Origin: Dreissena polymorpha
Taxonomy: Eukaryota > Mollusca > Bivalvia > Myida > Dreissenidae
DNA: 64,000 nt
Reading direction: 5' to 3'
NCBI RefSeq assembly: GCF_020536995.1
Contig: NC_068367.1
Span: 67,219,192 to 67,283,191 of the forward strand
Shown: positions 23,701-35,083 of the stretch, piece by piece
How positions within the stretch are numbered: the stretch's first letter is position 1
Layout of the letters: every line of letters begins with the position of its first letter
Position numbers and translations under genes: made by a program
Notes under the pieces: generated by a model
The model's database searches: none
Told to the model about the DNA's origin: nothing
Seen by the model: the letters and a program-made list of their open reading frames with translations, nothing else

Positions 23701-26572
23701 AAAAGATTCTCAGACGCTTATGATAGTAGTTCTAAGATAAAGACTTGAAAAGGATAACATAACTTTATTGCTTTTGTAACAATTGAGCTATAAACTTGTA
23801 GGATCAAAACGAACTTACATGAGTTTAAAAATTGTAAATGTTTAACTTTTGTTTGATTATTTTTTGTTTTAATTTGTATGTAAATTTGTTTTAATCCTAT
23901 CCAATATTATTTTTAAAGCAATATTTTATCATTAAATTCAGAAGGTTTGCACTTGGTATCTGCCGTTATTTTCTTTCCATGTGTGTACATGACTTGTATC
24001 TTGTTTCAGAAATATGCACCTGTTTGAATCCCATATAGCAAATGTGCAGCATATTTTAAAGGTATGTTGATTAATTTTAATGCTTATAATAAATAGGTTT
24101 GAAAAATATATTATCTATTTATGATAATAAATATATTTATTATAATAAAGCATAAATGCCCATTTAAGATCTTTAATACGAGAAACTTTTTGATACATTT
24201 TGGACATTAATGGTTAGTTCAATCTAAAAAATATTTTGATAATTTCACTGGTTTTAAAAATAGTTCTAATGTTTCGTTACTACGCTGTCTTGAATACTTT
24301 CAAGAGGAAAAACAAACAATATGCTGTGTTACATGTAAACATGAAAGAATGCAATATGATAGTGAATTTTGCATGTACATGTATTGTAAATACTTTTGAA
24401 CACAAGTACAATTTGTAGTAAAGTTTCTATAAAAGACAAAATCTCATTTCTGGTTCACATCAGTAAGTGCTTCAATATGTCCCCAGAGTACGACCATCCG
24501 TGAGTTTGATGACAGGTTCACCGCGCCCATGTTCGGTTACCAGACCTGGGAGGAGTACTACAGGGACGCATGTGTTCATGACAAGGTTCACGCTCTGGAG
24601 GTGCCTGTACTTTGCCTCAACGCATCTGACGACCCTTTCTCTCCACATAGGGGTATAATTTTGATATGCCTGTTTGAAAATAACCGTATTTTAGGAAAAT
24701 GTAAGCTGTTGAATAAGCAGGCAGGGTAGTGGTGGGTAGGACAAAAGTTGTTGGGAGCATAATTTTCTCCATTATCGGTGGATTTTCAAATAACCTTTGG
24801 GAGATAAAAAGCATAATTAGATTGAGTGTTAAATGCAAGAACCAGGTTTCTATAAGTCACATTTTAGTTCAATCGTAATGAAACATGCTGAGAACATATG
24901 TTCCTATGATATCTTGATTTAGTTTGATAATGGTTCGGTGCTCTGAAGAACATGGTTTCCAGGGGCGAGCAAATTTCTTCTTGTGAACCTCATGATAATA
25001 TTTATGTTTCATGAAGTACTTTATTTTGAACTCCACCTTCCCAGAATAGTTTAGTTCCTTTGGGTCTCAGGTTAGCCCCATAGGGCCCTTGGCCCTCTTG
25101 TTTCAATGTATACCTGTTTTAAAATGTCTACATCAAAAAGATATAACTAGTTATTATGCTCCCCCAAAAAATTTTGGGGGGAGCATATAGTCGCATCTTC
25201 TTCTGTCCGTCCGTCTGTGTGTCCGTCCGTGCACAATTTTTGTCCGGGCTATTTCTCAGCAACTAATGACCGGAATTCAATGAAACTTTATGGGAAGCTT
25301 CACTACCAAGAGGAGATGTGCATATTATCAGCGGGTTCTGGTCGGATGATTTTTCACAGAGTTATGGCCCTTTGAAATTTTCCATTAACTGTACATATAG
25401 TGCAATTCTTGTCCGGGCTATTTCTCAGCAACTAATGACTGGAATTCAATGAAACTTTATGGGAAGCTTCACTACCAAGAGAAGATGTGCATATTATCAG
25501 CGGGTTCTGGTCGGATGATTTTTCACAGAGTTATGGCCCTTTGAAATTTTCCATTAACTGTACATATAGTCCAATTCTTGTCCGGGCTATTTTTCAGCAA
25601 CTAATGACTGGAATTCAATGAAACTTTATGGGAAGCTTCACTACCAAGAGAAGATGTGCATATTATCAGCGGGTTCTGGTCGGATGATTTTTCACAGAGT
25701 TATGGCCCTTTGAAATTTTCCATTAACTGTACATATAGTGCAATTCTTGTCCGGGCTATTTCTCAGCAACTAATGACTGGAATTCAATGAAACTTTATGG
25801 GAAGCTTCACTACCAAGAGAAGATGTGCATATTATCAGCGGGTTTTGGTCGGATGATTTTTCACAGAGTTATGGCCCTTTGAAATTTTCCATTAACTGTA
25901 CATATAGTGCAATTCTTGTCCGGGCTATTTTTCAGCAACTAATGACTGGAATTCAATGAAACTTTATGGGAAGCTTCACTACCAAGAGAAGATGTGCATA
26001 TTATCAGCGGGTTCTGGTCGAATGATTTTTCACAGAGTTATGGCCCTTTGAAATTTTCCATTAACTGTACATATAGTGCAATTCTTGTCCGGGCTATTTC
26101 TCAGCAACTAATGAACGGAATTCAATGAAACTTTATGGGAAGTTTCACTACCAAGAGGAGATGTGCATATTATCAGCGGGTTCTGGTCGGATGATTTTTA
26201 ACAGAGTTATGGCCATTTGAAATTTTATATAAAAAATTATTGTCCCCCCAACTACTGTGCCCTCAAGACGTTTCCTTTTATCTGAATATATAGTGCAATA
26301 TTGTGACAAAAAAACACTTTGGGGAGCATCACCCGTCTCCGACGGTTTCTTGTTTTTTCAATAGATGGTGAAAATGTTCTGTTTCAGCATTACCAATCAA
26401 TGAGGCAATGGAAAACAATAACATTGCCATGTTGGTGACAACACACGGCGGCCATATAGGATTCTTGGATGGGGTTATCCCACGACAGCCTACCTACATG
26501 TACCGATTGTTTGCGCAGTACCTAGATGCTGTATTCAAACATGGACATGAGAACTTTGAGAAGTCTGAATAA
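17794..26572 (+). CDS. ABHD3: ABHD1/ABHD3-type alpha/beta hydrolase, nine exons, 397 aa
   Basis: Membrane-anchored serine hydrolase; vertebrate ABHD3 trims medium-chain and oxidised phosphatidylcholines. Exons: 17794-17904, 18481-18644, 19527-19648, 20853-20956, 21381-21493, 22270-22446, 24010-24061, 24487-24652, 26388-26572. All junctions are GT/AG and all phases agree. The single membrane anchor is about residues 16-36 ([18 protein letters not shown]). Family signatures: [22 protein letters not shown] (oxyanion region), [23 protein letters not shown], nucleophile Ser202 in GVSLGG, acid Asp329/330 in NASDDPFSP, and base His359 in [10 protein letters not shown]. The family length is about 400-410 aa. 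The ATG at 17794 was chosen because it precedes the anchor and is in frame with the conserved YYLSS; a longer 115-codon frame overlapping it upstream is in another frame. Introns hold a palindromic MITE, a SINE and a 169-bp tandem array. ABHD1 versus ABHD3 cannot be settled here. Confidence 0.93.
18742..18974. mobile_element. Palindromic MITE (ATATGTGTCTTGTTTT ends)
   Basis: Near-perfect inverted repeat along almost its whole length: ATATGTGTCTTGTTTT at the left, AAAACAAGACACATAT at the right, with inner AAAGTGTCG / GGAAAGTGTCGTCCCTGATTAG arms. Lies in ABHD3 intron 2. Partial relatives occur at about 54098-54180 and 63296-63345. Confidence 0.8.
19730..20850. other. ABHD3 intron 3, no recognised insert
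   Basis: A 10-bp stem GGGACCGAAA / TTCGGTCCC at 19788-19809 is the only structure noted. Confidence 0.4.
21775..21945 (-). mobile_element. tRNA-derived SINE in ABHD3 intron 5
   Basis: On the minus strand, from 21942 down, it reads GGTTGCTGTGGTGTAATGGA (A-box) and, about 45 nt later, GGGTTCAATCCCC (B-box). A body of GATCTCCCCCAAAGAC and further sequence follows. The tRNA-like part lacks a proper cloverleaf acceptor and continues into a non-tRNA body, so it is a SINE and not a tRNA gene. Confidence 0.7.
23009..23212. mobile_element. MITE with telomere-like palindromic core
   Basis: The ends CAACAACAACAAGCGAGGCC / GGCCTCGCTCGTTGTCGTTG are inverted; GCGAGGCCTGGTAT is perfectly repeated at both ends. 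The core is an inverted repeat of TTAGGG variants (GGTTAGGGTTAGTGTTAGGG at about 23060-23080, with CCCTAACACTAACCCTAACC on the other arm), followed by a C run at 23153-23174. Lies in ABHD3 intron 6. Confidence 0.75.
24985..25085 (-). repeat. Head fragment of an AACAAGAGGGCC-type repeat
   Basis: On the minus strand the segment ending at about 25085 starts AACAAGAGGGCCAAGGGCCC, matching the hairpin head of repeat A at 126. Only the head region is recognised. Confidence 0.45.
25155..26355 (+). repeat. Pearl-like repeat E with six 169-bp units
   Basis: The head is a hairpin (ATGCTCCCCCAAAAAATTTT / GGGGGGAGCAT) followed by CCGTCCGTCTGTGTGTCCGT. Then come six units whose TGTCCGGGCTATTT starts fall at 25241, 25410, 25579, 25748, 25917 and 26086, an exact 169-bp step. 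The tail TTTGGGGAGCATCACCCG with CTCCGACGGTTTCTTG closes the element. Units are almost identical, suggesting recent expansion. It sits in intron 8 of ABHD3, ending about 30 bp before the last exon's acceptor region. Confidence 0.85.
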
Positions 26573-26974
26573 GAGGATTGTGTTGCCCTAGCCCAATTTT
26601 ATGTGAAAAAAGAATTGTTTGCAGTATCAAAAAAAAAATTCGAGCAGAATCAAAGTGAAAGGGAAAGATATTAAGCAGAATAAAAGCAAAAGAAAAAAAT
26701 TCCACATTTGTGAATCTTTAAATTTAAAAAAAGTTATAACAGTAAACTTAGCCATTTACAAATATAAACTGATAATTTTGTTCTTTATAAATGGCTTCTT
26801 TGCAATGATTAATGCATTTGTATGAGATTCAATGATGTTTCCTATGTCATTTTAAAGTTATACAGATTGCTAGTATACAGTCACCTGCTTTTATTCTTTC
26901 ACAAGAGTAAAAATTTCAAAGGCACGCTTTAAGTACCATAGTTTTTCAAAGTTTCATTATAATGAATTTCATTT

Positions 26975-27112
26975 TAGCAAGCTAGCTCAGTTGGTAGAGC
27001 GCTAGCCGGCAAATCTCAGGATCACAGAATCCAGCCCCAGCCCGCCACACGAGTTGTGAGCAAATTTGTAATAAAATCCTTTCTACTGACATCTCCCCCC
27101 ACCACTTAGAGT
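26975..27112 (+). mobile_element. tRNA-derived SINE
   Basis: AGCTAGCTCAGTTGGTAGAG is an almost perfect tRNA A-box region with the following CGCTAGCC stem; the B-box region (CACAGAATCCAGCCCCAGCC) is worn. A non-tRNA body ending in ATCTCCCCCCA follows. Located about 400 bp downstream of the ABHD3 stop codon. Confidence 0.65.
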
Positions 27113-27179
27113 AGGGCAATTGTAAGTTACTGGTTTAACTGTGTGCATTTAATCCAGCTATCCCAGGAAACAAACCACG

Positions 27180-27335
27180 CAAGGCAAAGTGAAAATGGCA
27201 ATGTGCAAACAGCATCTAAAGGTTGGAACTGAAACCTTTAAACCTTGGATTGAGTAAGAAAGGCCTTTAATTTGTTTTGATTTTCTAAGGAACTACAAAT
27301 GCGTCATAATACGTATCTAAGTGGTAACGGGTTAA
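27180..27335. mobile_element. MITE family T, copy 2 (internally deleted)
   Basis: Shares AGGCAAAGTGAAAATGGC, CAAACAGCAT and the 3' part GTACGTATCTAAGTGG-like ..GGGTTAA with the other copies, but lacks most of the central palindrome. Confidence 0.6.
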
Positions 27336-27635
27336 CTGACCGCTCTGATATGACTGAAAAAGTGTTGAGAACAGCAAACAATCAAACTCATGGAAAAACT
27401 AAAGAAAGTCCAAAGAAGTCTTGCTATGGACCAGCCATTATGTTAATATACCTGTCAATATTGATGTTCATTTCTATGGTACATTCCAAATATGTTCTTT
27501 GTTAAGGGAAGATATTCATCATAAATGTCAATTTGTTAAGAAATTAAGTACTACATGTACTTTCAGTCGTAAATTTTTATCAGTCATGCACCTGTTACAT
27601 GTATTAATGTACATTGTTCCGTACTGTGTGTTATT

Positions 27636-27889
27636 GTCCCCTACCGGTGAAACCGGAGAAACTTCTGGTTTGCTCTCTGTCTGTCAGTCAGTCTGTCAGA
27701 CTTTTCTGGATCCTGGGATAACTTAAAAGTTCTTCATATTTTTTCATGAAACTTTAAACATGGATAGATGGAAATATGGAGATTATGCACGTCATTTCAT
27801 TTTGTTCCTATGTCAAGAATTCTGGTTGCTATGGCAACAAATAGACTAGAAATATTGCTGAAAATGGTGGAGTTTCACCGGTAGGGGAC
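27636..27889. mobile_element. 254-bp MITE with perfect 18-bp TIRs
   Basis: GTCCCCTACCGGTGAAAC (27636-27653) and its exact complement GTTTCACCGGTAGGGGAC (27872-27889). The interior contains CTGTCTGTCAGTCAGTCTGT and CATGAAACTTT phrases typical of bivalve repeats. No clear target duplication. Confidence 0.75.
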
Positions 27890-28099
27890 TTGTATTGCTT
27901 GGCAAGTCTTGTTTCTGTTTGTAACATACACCTTGAATATGAAAATTCTTGTGCAATATATTTTTATATTGTGTTTTTTTTATATATATATTAATTGTTG
28001 CAATGTTTGTAAGTTGATATAAAAATATACTTTTCTTGTTATATGTGTCGTTATTGCGAGTGAACTTCTTTTCATTAAATGCAAGTTTTGTATCTAGCA

Positions 28100-31050
28100 C
28101 TTTCCGGCAAGTCTTTCAATATGGTATTCTGATATTGGTTTTGTTTTACTTGTGTGAAGTTTTCTATCTGCCAAGCTAAGGCATCTTGGGCCTATATTCA
28201 CAACTCTCCTCGGGGAGATCTTAACTTAAAGGGACATTTTCACGTTTTAATAAATTGAAAAAAATAAATTAAATTGTTCCAGATTTGCACATTTTCTTGA
28301 GCATTAACCATACTATAAAATATCCATTAAATGCATGTTTTCGCGATTTAAAAACCAGAAACTTATGTTTCACAAGCGAAACGATTGTATATATTGAAAA
28401 GTTCTGTTATTATCGTTATATTTTGTGACACTACAAGGATTGGGTACCTAAAGAATAAAATACTGAAAGTATCTTGTCTGCACAGATGGCCAATTGGTTA
28501 AAGCACAAAACTTATACTCCAAGGGTCAGTGTTTCGAAAAAATTTGAAGTTACAGCATAGCAGTATCTTTTTCATGCAAAGAAATAGACCCTAAAAGCTT
28601 TTTGAATTCAAAATGGAATTTTATAATAGAAGTTTTACATGACAAAATGTCCACTTGCAACAACAATGCAGTTTTAAATGTTTACTTTTTTCCACCACTT
28701 AGCGACTGACCCATGACTGCTTTTCCCAGGTAAAATATGGCTTTGTGAGCAAAATAGATGCCGTTGCATACTGGTGAACTTTATTCTTGGGTGTAATATG
28801 TTATTTTTCGTGGCAGGGAATCCATACTGACCGTTGTCAACATGGGACCATTGTCGACATGTTCTCAGAAGACCACTAAGTCAGGTTTGACTGTATTAAT
28901 ATTTTCTTATTTAACCATATTGATACTTGCCCTTGGGAAACCATATACACATGTATAAACTTTCTTGAAAAAAGAGTGTTATCCTCATATCAATAAAAAC
29001 TGTTTGTGATTGAAGAGAATTGTGTAATTCTTCTTAACATAAAATGTATATTATGTATTCAATGAGAATAACACATTTTCACTTAGATTTGCAATTATAT
29101 GATAATTGGAATACTCTGCACTTGCAAAATGCACCACTTTAAACATTAAACGGCAAAATGACTGACAGCAAAACTATTTCTAACTAATTTAGTGATAGAG
29201 ACAGATAGAACAGTTTCATACTGAACACTTGAGCTGTCAGTTTTCTTGTTAATATTATATAAAATGTGCATGAAACTTTGTTCACGAACCACAGGTACTT
29301 AACCATTTAAACATTTGTGTGCTTAACCTCTCTAGTTATGTTAAAATTGTGTCCACTGTTATCTGTAAGCTTTATATTGTCTTACATGTTTGATGTGCTT
29401 CTTTATTATTTCATAGTTTATAATTATAATTTTTACCACTTTGTTAAATAAAACAGAAACAAGAGCTGTGTTTGTGAAACACAATGCCCCCTACTGCGCT
29501 TTGAAGCGGCACGGCAGCTATTTTAGAAGAAAAAAAAGACCTTGGACCTAGAAGGATGACCTTGACCTTTCACCACTCAAAAGGTGCAGCTTTATGAGAT
29601 ACACATGCATGCCAAATATCAAGTTGCTATCTTCAATATTGTTTAAAGTTTCGGGACAGACAAAGGCATACAAATTTCTCAAGACTTGCTGACATTTTTT
29701 GCCTCAAAACAATAATCTATTATCAAAAGTTTCTTTTATTCAAGCTTTCAAATATTACATGAAAAACATACATTCACACTGGCAGTCATTTTCTAATAAG
29801 TTCAATGTTTTTAAAATACATATAATTATATTGCATTGGTAAATACCGTGTTCTGTAGAAAGTACTCTTTCCAACAAAGCACATGTTGTATTATATTAAA
29901 TCATTAATAACCGACAGGTTCTTGTTGGCTACACCGGCAAATACAATGTACAGTAGTTCGTCACGATGAAACCGGTATGTGTGCATATGTTAAGACTTTA
30001 CTTTAGCAGTTGTTTTTTTCAATCACTCATGAATAATGGTGTAACTAATGTCAGTAAAAAACTAATGTCATTGCAAATTGACGAAGAAATATGGAGTATG
30101 TTTCGGGAATTATGTAATTACATGTAATTGTTACTTGCATTCCGTTTGATGACATTCTGTTACTTTGCTTTTTCGTTCAGAAAAAAAGCTTTGTGTGTTA
30201 GTTATTTAAAACAACACAAAATATGTTTGACAAAAACATGTTTATATATAAGAATTTACATTAATTTTTGGTTGCATTCATGAGATTATGAACGTAATTA
30301 TAACAAACAAAAGCAAATTATCCATGAAGTGGCAGGGATCGCAAGGTTGACCAATCCAGACATAGTTGCATTGAAGCAACCAAAATTAATTTCAATCCTT
30401 AATTTAAGAATCTGCAATAAATAAAAAGAAAAGTTGACAGATGCTTGGATATTGTCTAAATAAAAAATAAACTTATATGAAATAGCCTAAATGCACCAAT
30501 ACCACATGTACTTGTTAACTAATAGCGAGTATATCCTGCATATTAAGAAATATCAATTGAAATGAAGAGCAAAAAATTTAAACTTAGCATGAATATACAA
30601 CATTGGCAATAGTATAATCTTCAACTGTACACAATATTCTTGCAATTAAGGATGTGTTTTGTCAAATATTAGACACAGATTTGCATAGAATAGGTATAAT
30701 ACTGATCTTGAAGGGAATAATGCACCACACATTAAAACCGATCATACAAATTAAAGTAACAAGTGGATTTACATATATTTATTCATAAAAAAGCTTCACT
30801 TTATGATGTCATTGGAAAACTTTGTTCCATATTTGTGTGAAATATATCACTTTGTTTAATACAATAATGTGTACATGTTTCATAATCAAGTCACAGAATA
30901 CAAGAGTTATTCTAAACAATGCACCAAAACAATGATGCATATTTTGTTCACTTCACAGCAGGCTGAGCTGTCACAGACGTGTACAGATCAATCAACATTT
31001 TCTTCAGTATCCTAAAAAATACTAAATGTTGCAACTGCATCTAATAAAAG
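28100..31050. other. Intergenic region with two repeat fragments
   Basis: At 28226-28530 there is a partial copy of the TTAA-ended MITE described at 34599 (TTAAAGGGACATTTTCACG, then a worn tRNA-like part near 28487). At 29459-29660 there is a pearl head (AACAAGAGCTGTGTTTGTGA, AATGCCCCCTACTGCGC) with GATGACCTTGACCTTTCACC. The remainder shows nothing recognisable. Confidence 0.5.
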
Positions 31051-32469
31051 CAGCACTTCACACTGAATTTTCTTTATCTAAACTGTCTGAAGGGCCTAAT
31101 TCACCAATCAAACTTTTAGCAATTTTTTGCCTGAAATCAATTCGCTTCAAACACTTTCCACCCTGTGCATGTCTTGCTGTCTTGTAGATGATGTAGGTGT
31201 TGTTGAGGGCACTATTCATAATGAACCAGAAGAGTTTGGTCCACCATGTTTTAGCGTGGCGTCCAATGTCATGACTAAGCCTCTGGTCATCATTAATGTC
31301 AATGCAGGCTATGGCGTGGCTAAAGTCATGCACATACTGTTTCTGCGCAGGATTCATTATTTCATTGTCCCCAGACTTGAATACTGCAGGATCAACAAGA
31401 GTACTGATGTGATATGCCACGCTCCTGTGTTCTTTCCAAACTGAGGCAGTGATGTTCGAATTGCTTAATTGAAGAACTCGAGAGTCAATTGGTTTGGGTA
31501 AATCTTGATGCTTCAACTTTAAAACTTGTGGAAAACCCTTTGTATTCTTGTTTGCAATACCACACAAGTAGAGTCCATTGTCCAACAGCTTTTCTGCCAG
31601 TGAAACACTGGTGAAAAACTTCCCAGTGCAGATCTGACGGTTTGTTTGACGAATGCTTTCAGTCAATTCTCTGGTAATGTCATAAGGAGTCATGTGTTTA
31701 CTGCACTTTTCTGAATTAAAACAAACCTTCAACTTTGACATGTATGCAGTTTTGGAATCGCAAAGCATGTACATTTTTAAACATCCTTTGTCCCTTCCTA
31801 AGGGCCAGTTTTGATTCCATGATGAACTAACCACGGCCTCATCAAGTGCAACTTGTCTACCTAACGTAATTAAAGCAGTTCTGAAAGGTCTCCGATACAT
31901 GATCCAACACTGGTCGTATTTTGTACAGCCAGTCATACTGGTCAGACCCATGCAGAGGCTGGGCATTTCTGTCAGAGGCCTGAAAGTACTTAATCAATTG
32001 CTTGAAACGACTCAAACTCATTGTACGTTTTATTCCTGGGCTTCCAAACATGGGTTCTTCACTCCAGAATACTCTTGGCTCAGGGGAAGCACCTATCATC
32101 ATGAGAAGCCCTATAAAGGTTTTAATATCTGATTCTGATGTTTCCTCCCATCTTTTGTCTCCTTGCTCTTTAATCTGCATTTGCCAGGCTGCATAGCTGT
32201 TAGTATGTCTCGCCATATCACTGAACATGGTGGGGTGAAAAAGGAGGTAAAAATAATCCAATGGTTGGGCGAGGTTCACGTCAAATGTTGCTGGCAGATT
32301 TGGCCCCGGTTTTTGTGTAAATTCATTTATCTGAAATCCAAAATAACTTCTTGTCAATATTTTCAAAATCAATTATTCAGACACTATATTGATTACCTAA
32401 TTTAAAGAATCGTGCAACCATATCATGTAACTTTTTGTTCTCCTTTATTTCTGTCTGTTAGATTTTTTA

Positions 32470-32600
32470 ATACAGTAGATTCAGCTTAATTGAATAGCCC
32501 ATGTGTCACGTCCGAATATTCAATTATCCGGAGTATTCAATTGTACATGAAAAAAGCAAATGCATTTTGTTTCGAGAAATTAAAGATATATATTTATATA
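32470..32600. repeat. Fragment with pogo-like text
   Basis: TACAGTAGATTCAGCTTAAT, then GAATATTCAATTATCCGG and GGAGTATTCAATTGTAC, resembles one end of pogo/Tigger elements. The partner end was not found. Confidence 0.3.
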
Positions 32601-32844
32601 TAGATCTAAGATCATTATTTAAAATTGAAAATACTTATATAGAAACAACACTAGACAGGGCTTTTTCTTTATTTGGGAAAATTATCCACAAAATTGAGAA
32701 AGGGGAAACCATTTCCCAAAGTAAGCGTGAAATTTTGGGAACATACTGAAGAAAGTATCTCATAGGAAGCGGCCTTGCTCTTGGGGGAAGGGGCGTTAAT
32801 AAGGCTCTTGCTAAAGCAGAGAAAAGTCCTGCCAGATTTCAGCA

Positions 32845-34312
32845 GGTCTCAGGTCGTTTCGCCCTTAATCCCGTTTGCCCTCTCTCACCCCGGGTCGTTT
32901 TGCCCCGTGTCGTTTCGCCCTTACAAGTGGGTTGTTTCGCCCTTATTTAATTCTTATGTAATATTAGGCTTTTGTAAATGATTCTTTCGCTCCGAATAGT
33001 ATTTGTTTAACATATATGGATAATTAAGATTTTTAATACAAATTTGATTATTAATTGCAATTTTAATTTAGTACTTGTTTATCATATATGGGAAATTAAG
33101 ATTATTTAATTATTACAAATTTGATGTTTGCTCAATTATCTGTTTGATTTTAATTGCAATTAATTAACGGAAACATTATGATTCATTGTGTTACAAATGT
33201 AAAGTATTACGATTAATTAGTTTGGCAGAGGTATGATGCTTTGATTTGCCAATTAAAATAATTTTGGGACCAATTTAACAATTATCAAACACACTTAGAT
33301 CGGAAGACGTGTGATCAGATGATTGACTAATTACTAGCACAGAAACATCAAAAGGAGACATTATAAAGGCGTAATATTGTTTTTATAAACTTTAAACCAG
33401 TTTGCATCTTTTGATCTCAAGATATTCGCCGAAAGTGTATATAAAAAGCAACTTGGCTATGGCATCGTCATTCGTGATTGTATATTTCGACACGTTCTTA
33501 TGGCGGACAAATTGTGTATTTCGTGTGATCAGATAGTGACATCTCGCCAACATGCCATCACATGCGATGTATGTGACAGATGGCAACAACAAGTGGATGT
33601 GAAAGTTGCAACAATTTTAGTGATTTTTTAACACGTGATGTAAAATCAAATGTATGTCAACTGTGTATGTCAACTGTCTGTGCATGTGTGCTAGGGACAC
33701 TGTATTGAATGTTTTGTTGAGACATGTGTATTCCGTAAAGTATGTTATCACTTTGAAGCTATCAAAATATATGCAATATAAATAACTTGTTAGTTTGTTT
33801 TATTTCAAAGCGTCTCTAGCATTGCAACAGATAATATTTTGGGTCAATTATTTTTCACTGAAAGCTTTTTGTTACAATTAGTTTTTTTGGGCGCGCACGC
33901 CGTTAATGAAAGTTTCCTAACCCGTCTGCGTTTGACAGAGAACATTTTCCCGAACTTATTTTGGTGGAAGTCACTTTTTTATATTGACACCAGCCCAAAA
34001 CAGTTTTTATATGAACTAACTAAAATATTATGGCCGCACTAAATGTTAAAATACACTAATCATAAACATAAAATGAACCTTATCTGTTGCCCTGCGATAT
34101 ACCTGAAGCAAAGACAAAAGAAACAGTTATAAAGATAACAAAACACTGTATTAAAAAAATTTATACTCTAGTTGTAACAAGCTAAAGATAAATCCGCATA
34201 AAAACTAGGGCGAAACGACCCGGCAATTAGGGCGAAACGACCCAGGGCGAAGGGGAATAAGGGCGAAACGACTCGGGTGCGAACAGGATTTAGGGCGAAA
34301 CGACCCGGATTC
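32845..34312. mobile_element. 1.47-kb Mutator-like element with compound TIRs and 9-bp TSD
   Basis: The ends are ~100-bp inverted arrays of four GGTCGTTTCGCCCT-like subrepeats: left 32852-32945, right 34203-34307 as AGGGCGAAACGACC. The 9-bp sequence ATTTCAGCA flanks it directly (32836-32844 and 34313-34321). Long TIRs with 9-bp duplications are typical of Mutator-like (MULE) elements. An internal frame from 33500 begins MADKLCISCDQIVTSRQHAI followed by CDVCDRWQQ, a Cys-rich finger of the type I associate with bivalve MULE proteins. It is truncated soon after, so this is a deletion derivative. It lies in the piggyBac intron, 8 bp from the splice donor. Confidence 0.78.
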
Positions 34313-34598
34313 ATTTCAGCATGACAAACCTGCAAAGGAGAAAATGTTGAGCTCCATTCTCTGTCCACCTCATTTTTTTCCGAATTATCTTCATTGTCCG
34401 TCGACTCTGACTCCGGTTGCAACTCAAAGTCGGACCAATTTATCGAAGAGTCAGTGTCTTCTCGTTCCGATAAGGAATCGTCGGAATCAACATCATTTGA
34501 GTTCGTCATTTCGTTGAATGTAACTTGTAGGTTCTGTGAATAAATTTTCGCGCCCAAAACAATTGTTTATAGGGGAAGTAACTGTCTTGAATTTTGCT

Positions 34599-35083
34599 TT
34601 AAGGGATCTTTTTCACGGTTTGGTAAATTGACAAAATTGAAAAAAGTTGTTTCAGATTCGCAGTATTACTGAACATTTGCCATGGTCTAATATAGCCTGT
34701 ATAGAATCTATGCATCTTTTGACGATTTAAAAGCCTAAAAAATATAAAGAATTGCAACGCGAAACGATTGAATAATTTGGAGAGTTCTGTTGTTGTCGTT
34801 TAAATTTGTGAAACTACGAAGATTGCTTATATAACGTATAAAATACGCAATTCATGTATGCTTGGAAGGATACATCAGTCGGCTAATGCGTTTTTACTTC
34901 AGGATTCCGGGGGTCACTGGTTCGAGCCCTGCTGCAGGCAGCGGGCTACTTTTTTTCCTTTATTTTATTTTATTTTTGATTTTTTTTCTGGAGCTTTTAA
35001 AATTTAATGTGTACATTAATCAATATAAAGCATTTAATGACAAACTTTAAAATATGCCAAAATCTGTGAAAAGGCACCTTTAA
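34599..35083. mobile_element. 485-bp TTAA-ended MITE with tRNA-like core
   Basis: The left end TTAAGGGATCTTTTTCACGG and right end, read inversely, TTAAAGGTGCCTTTTCACAG are inverted, and TTAA stands at both ends, as for piggyBac-mobilised MITEs. The core at 34858-34943 is tRNA-like: CATCAGTCGGCTAATGCG (A-box position) and GGTTCGAGCCC, a perfect B-box, then CTGCAGGCAGCGGGC. A partial sister copy starts at 28226. Confidence 0.8.

Larger units (their letters stand above)
31058..34509 (-). pseudogene. Decayed piggyBac-type transposase gene (PGBD-like)
   Basis: Two exons on the minus strand. Exon 1 (34330-34509) starts MTNSNDVDSDDSLSEREDTD, an acidic N-terminus usual for piggyBac transposases, and ends at CAG/GTTTGT. 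Exon 2 starts at 32330 after GGATTTCAG, in phase (INEFTQKPGPNLP). Exon 2 has family signatures: QPLDYFYLLF, DIKTFIGLLMM, MFGSPGIKRTMSLSRFKQL, LDEAVV, CDSKTAY, KFFTSVSLAEKLLDNGLY, SHDIGRHAKTWWTKLFWF. The frame changes within 31857-31966, where two open frames overlap. The usual catalytic Asp of the DNF/WYTS motif is replaced (TGKFFTS). It is therefore very probably inactive. The intron is swollen by a separate element (32845-34312). Flanking piggyBac TIRs with TTAA were not located. Confidence 0.82.
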
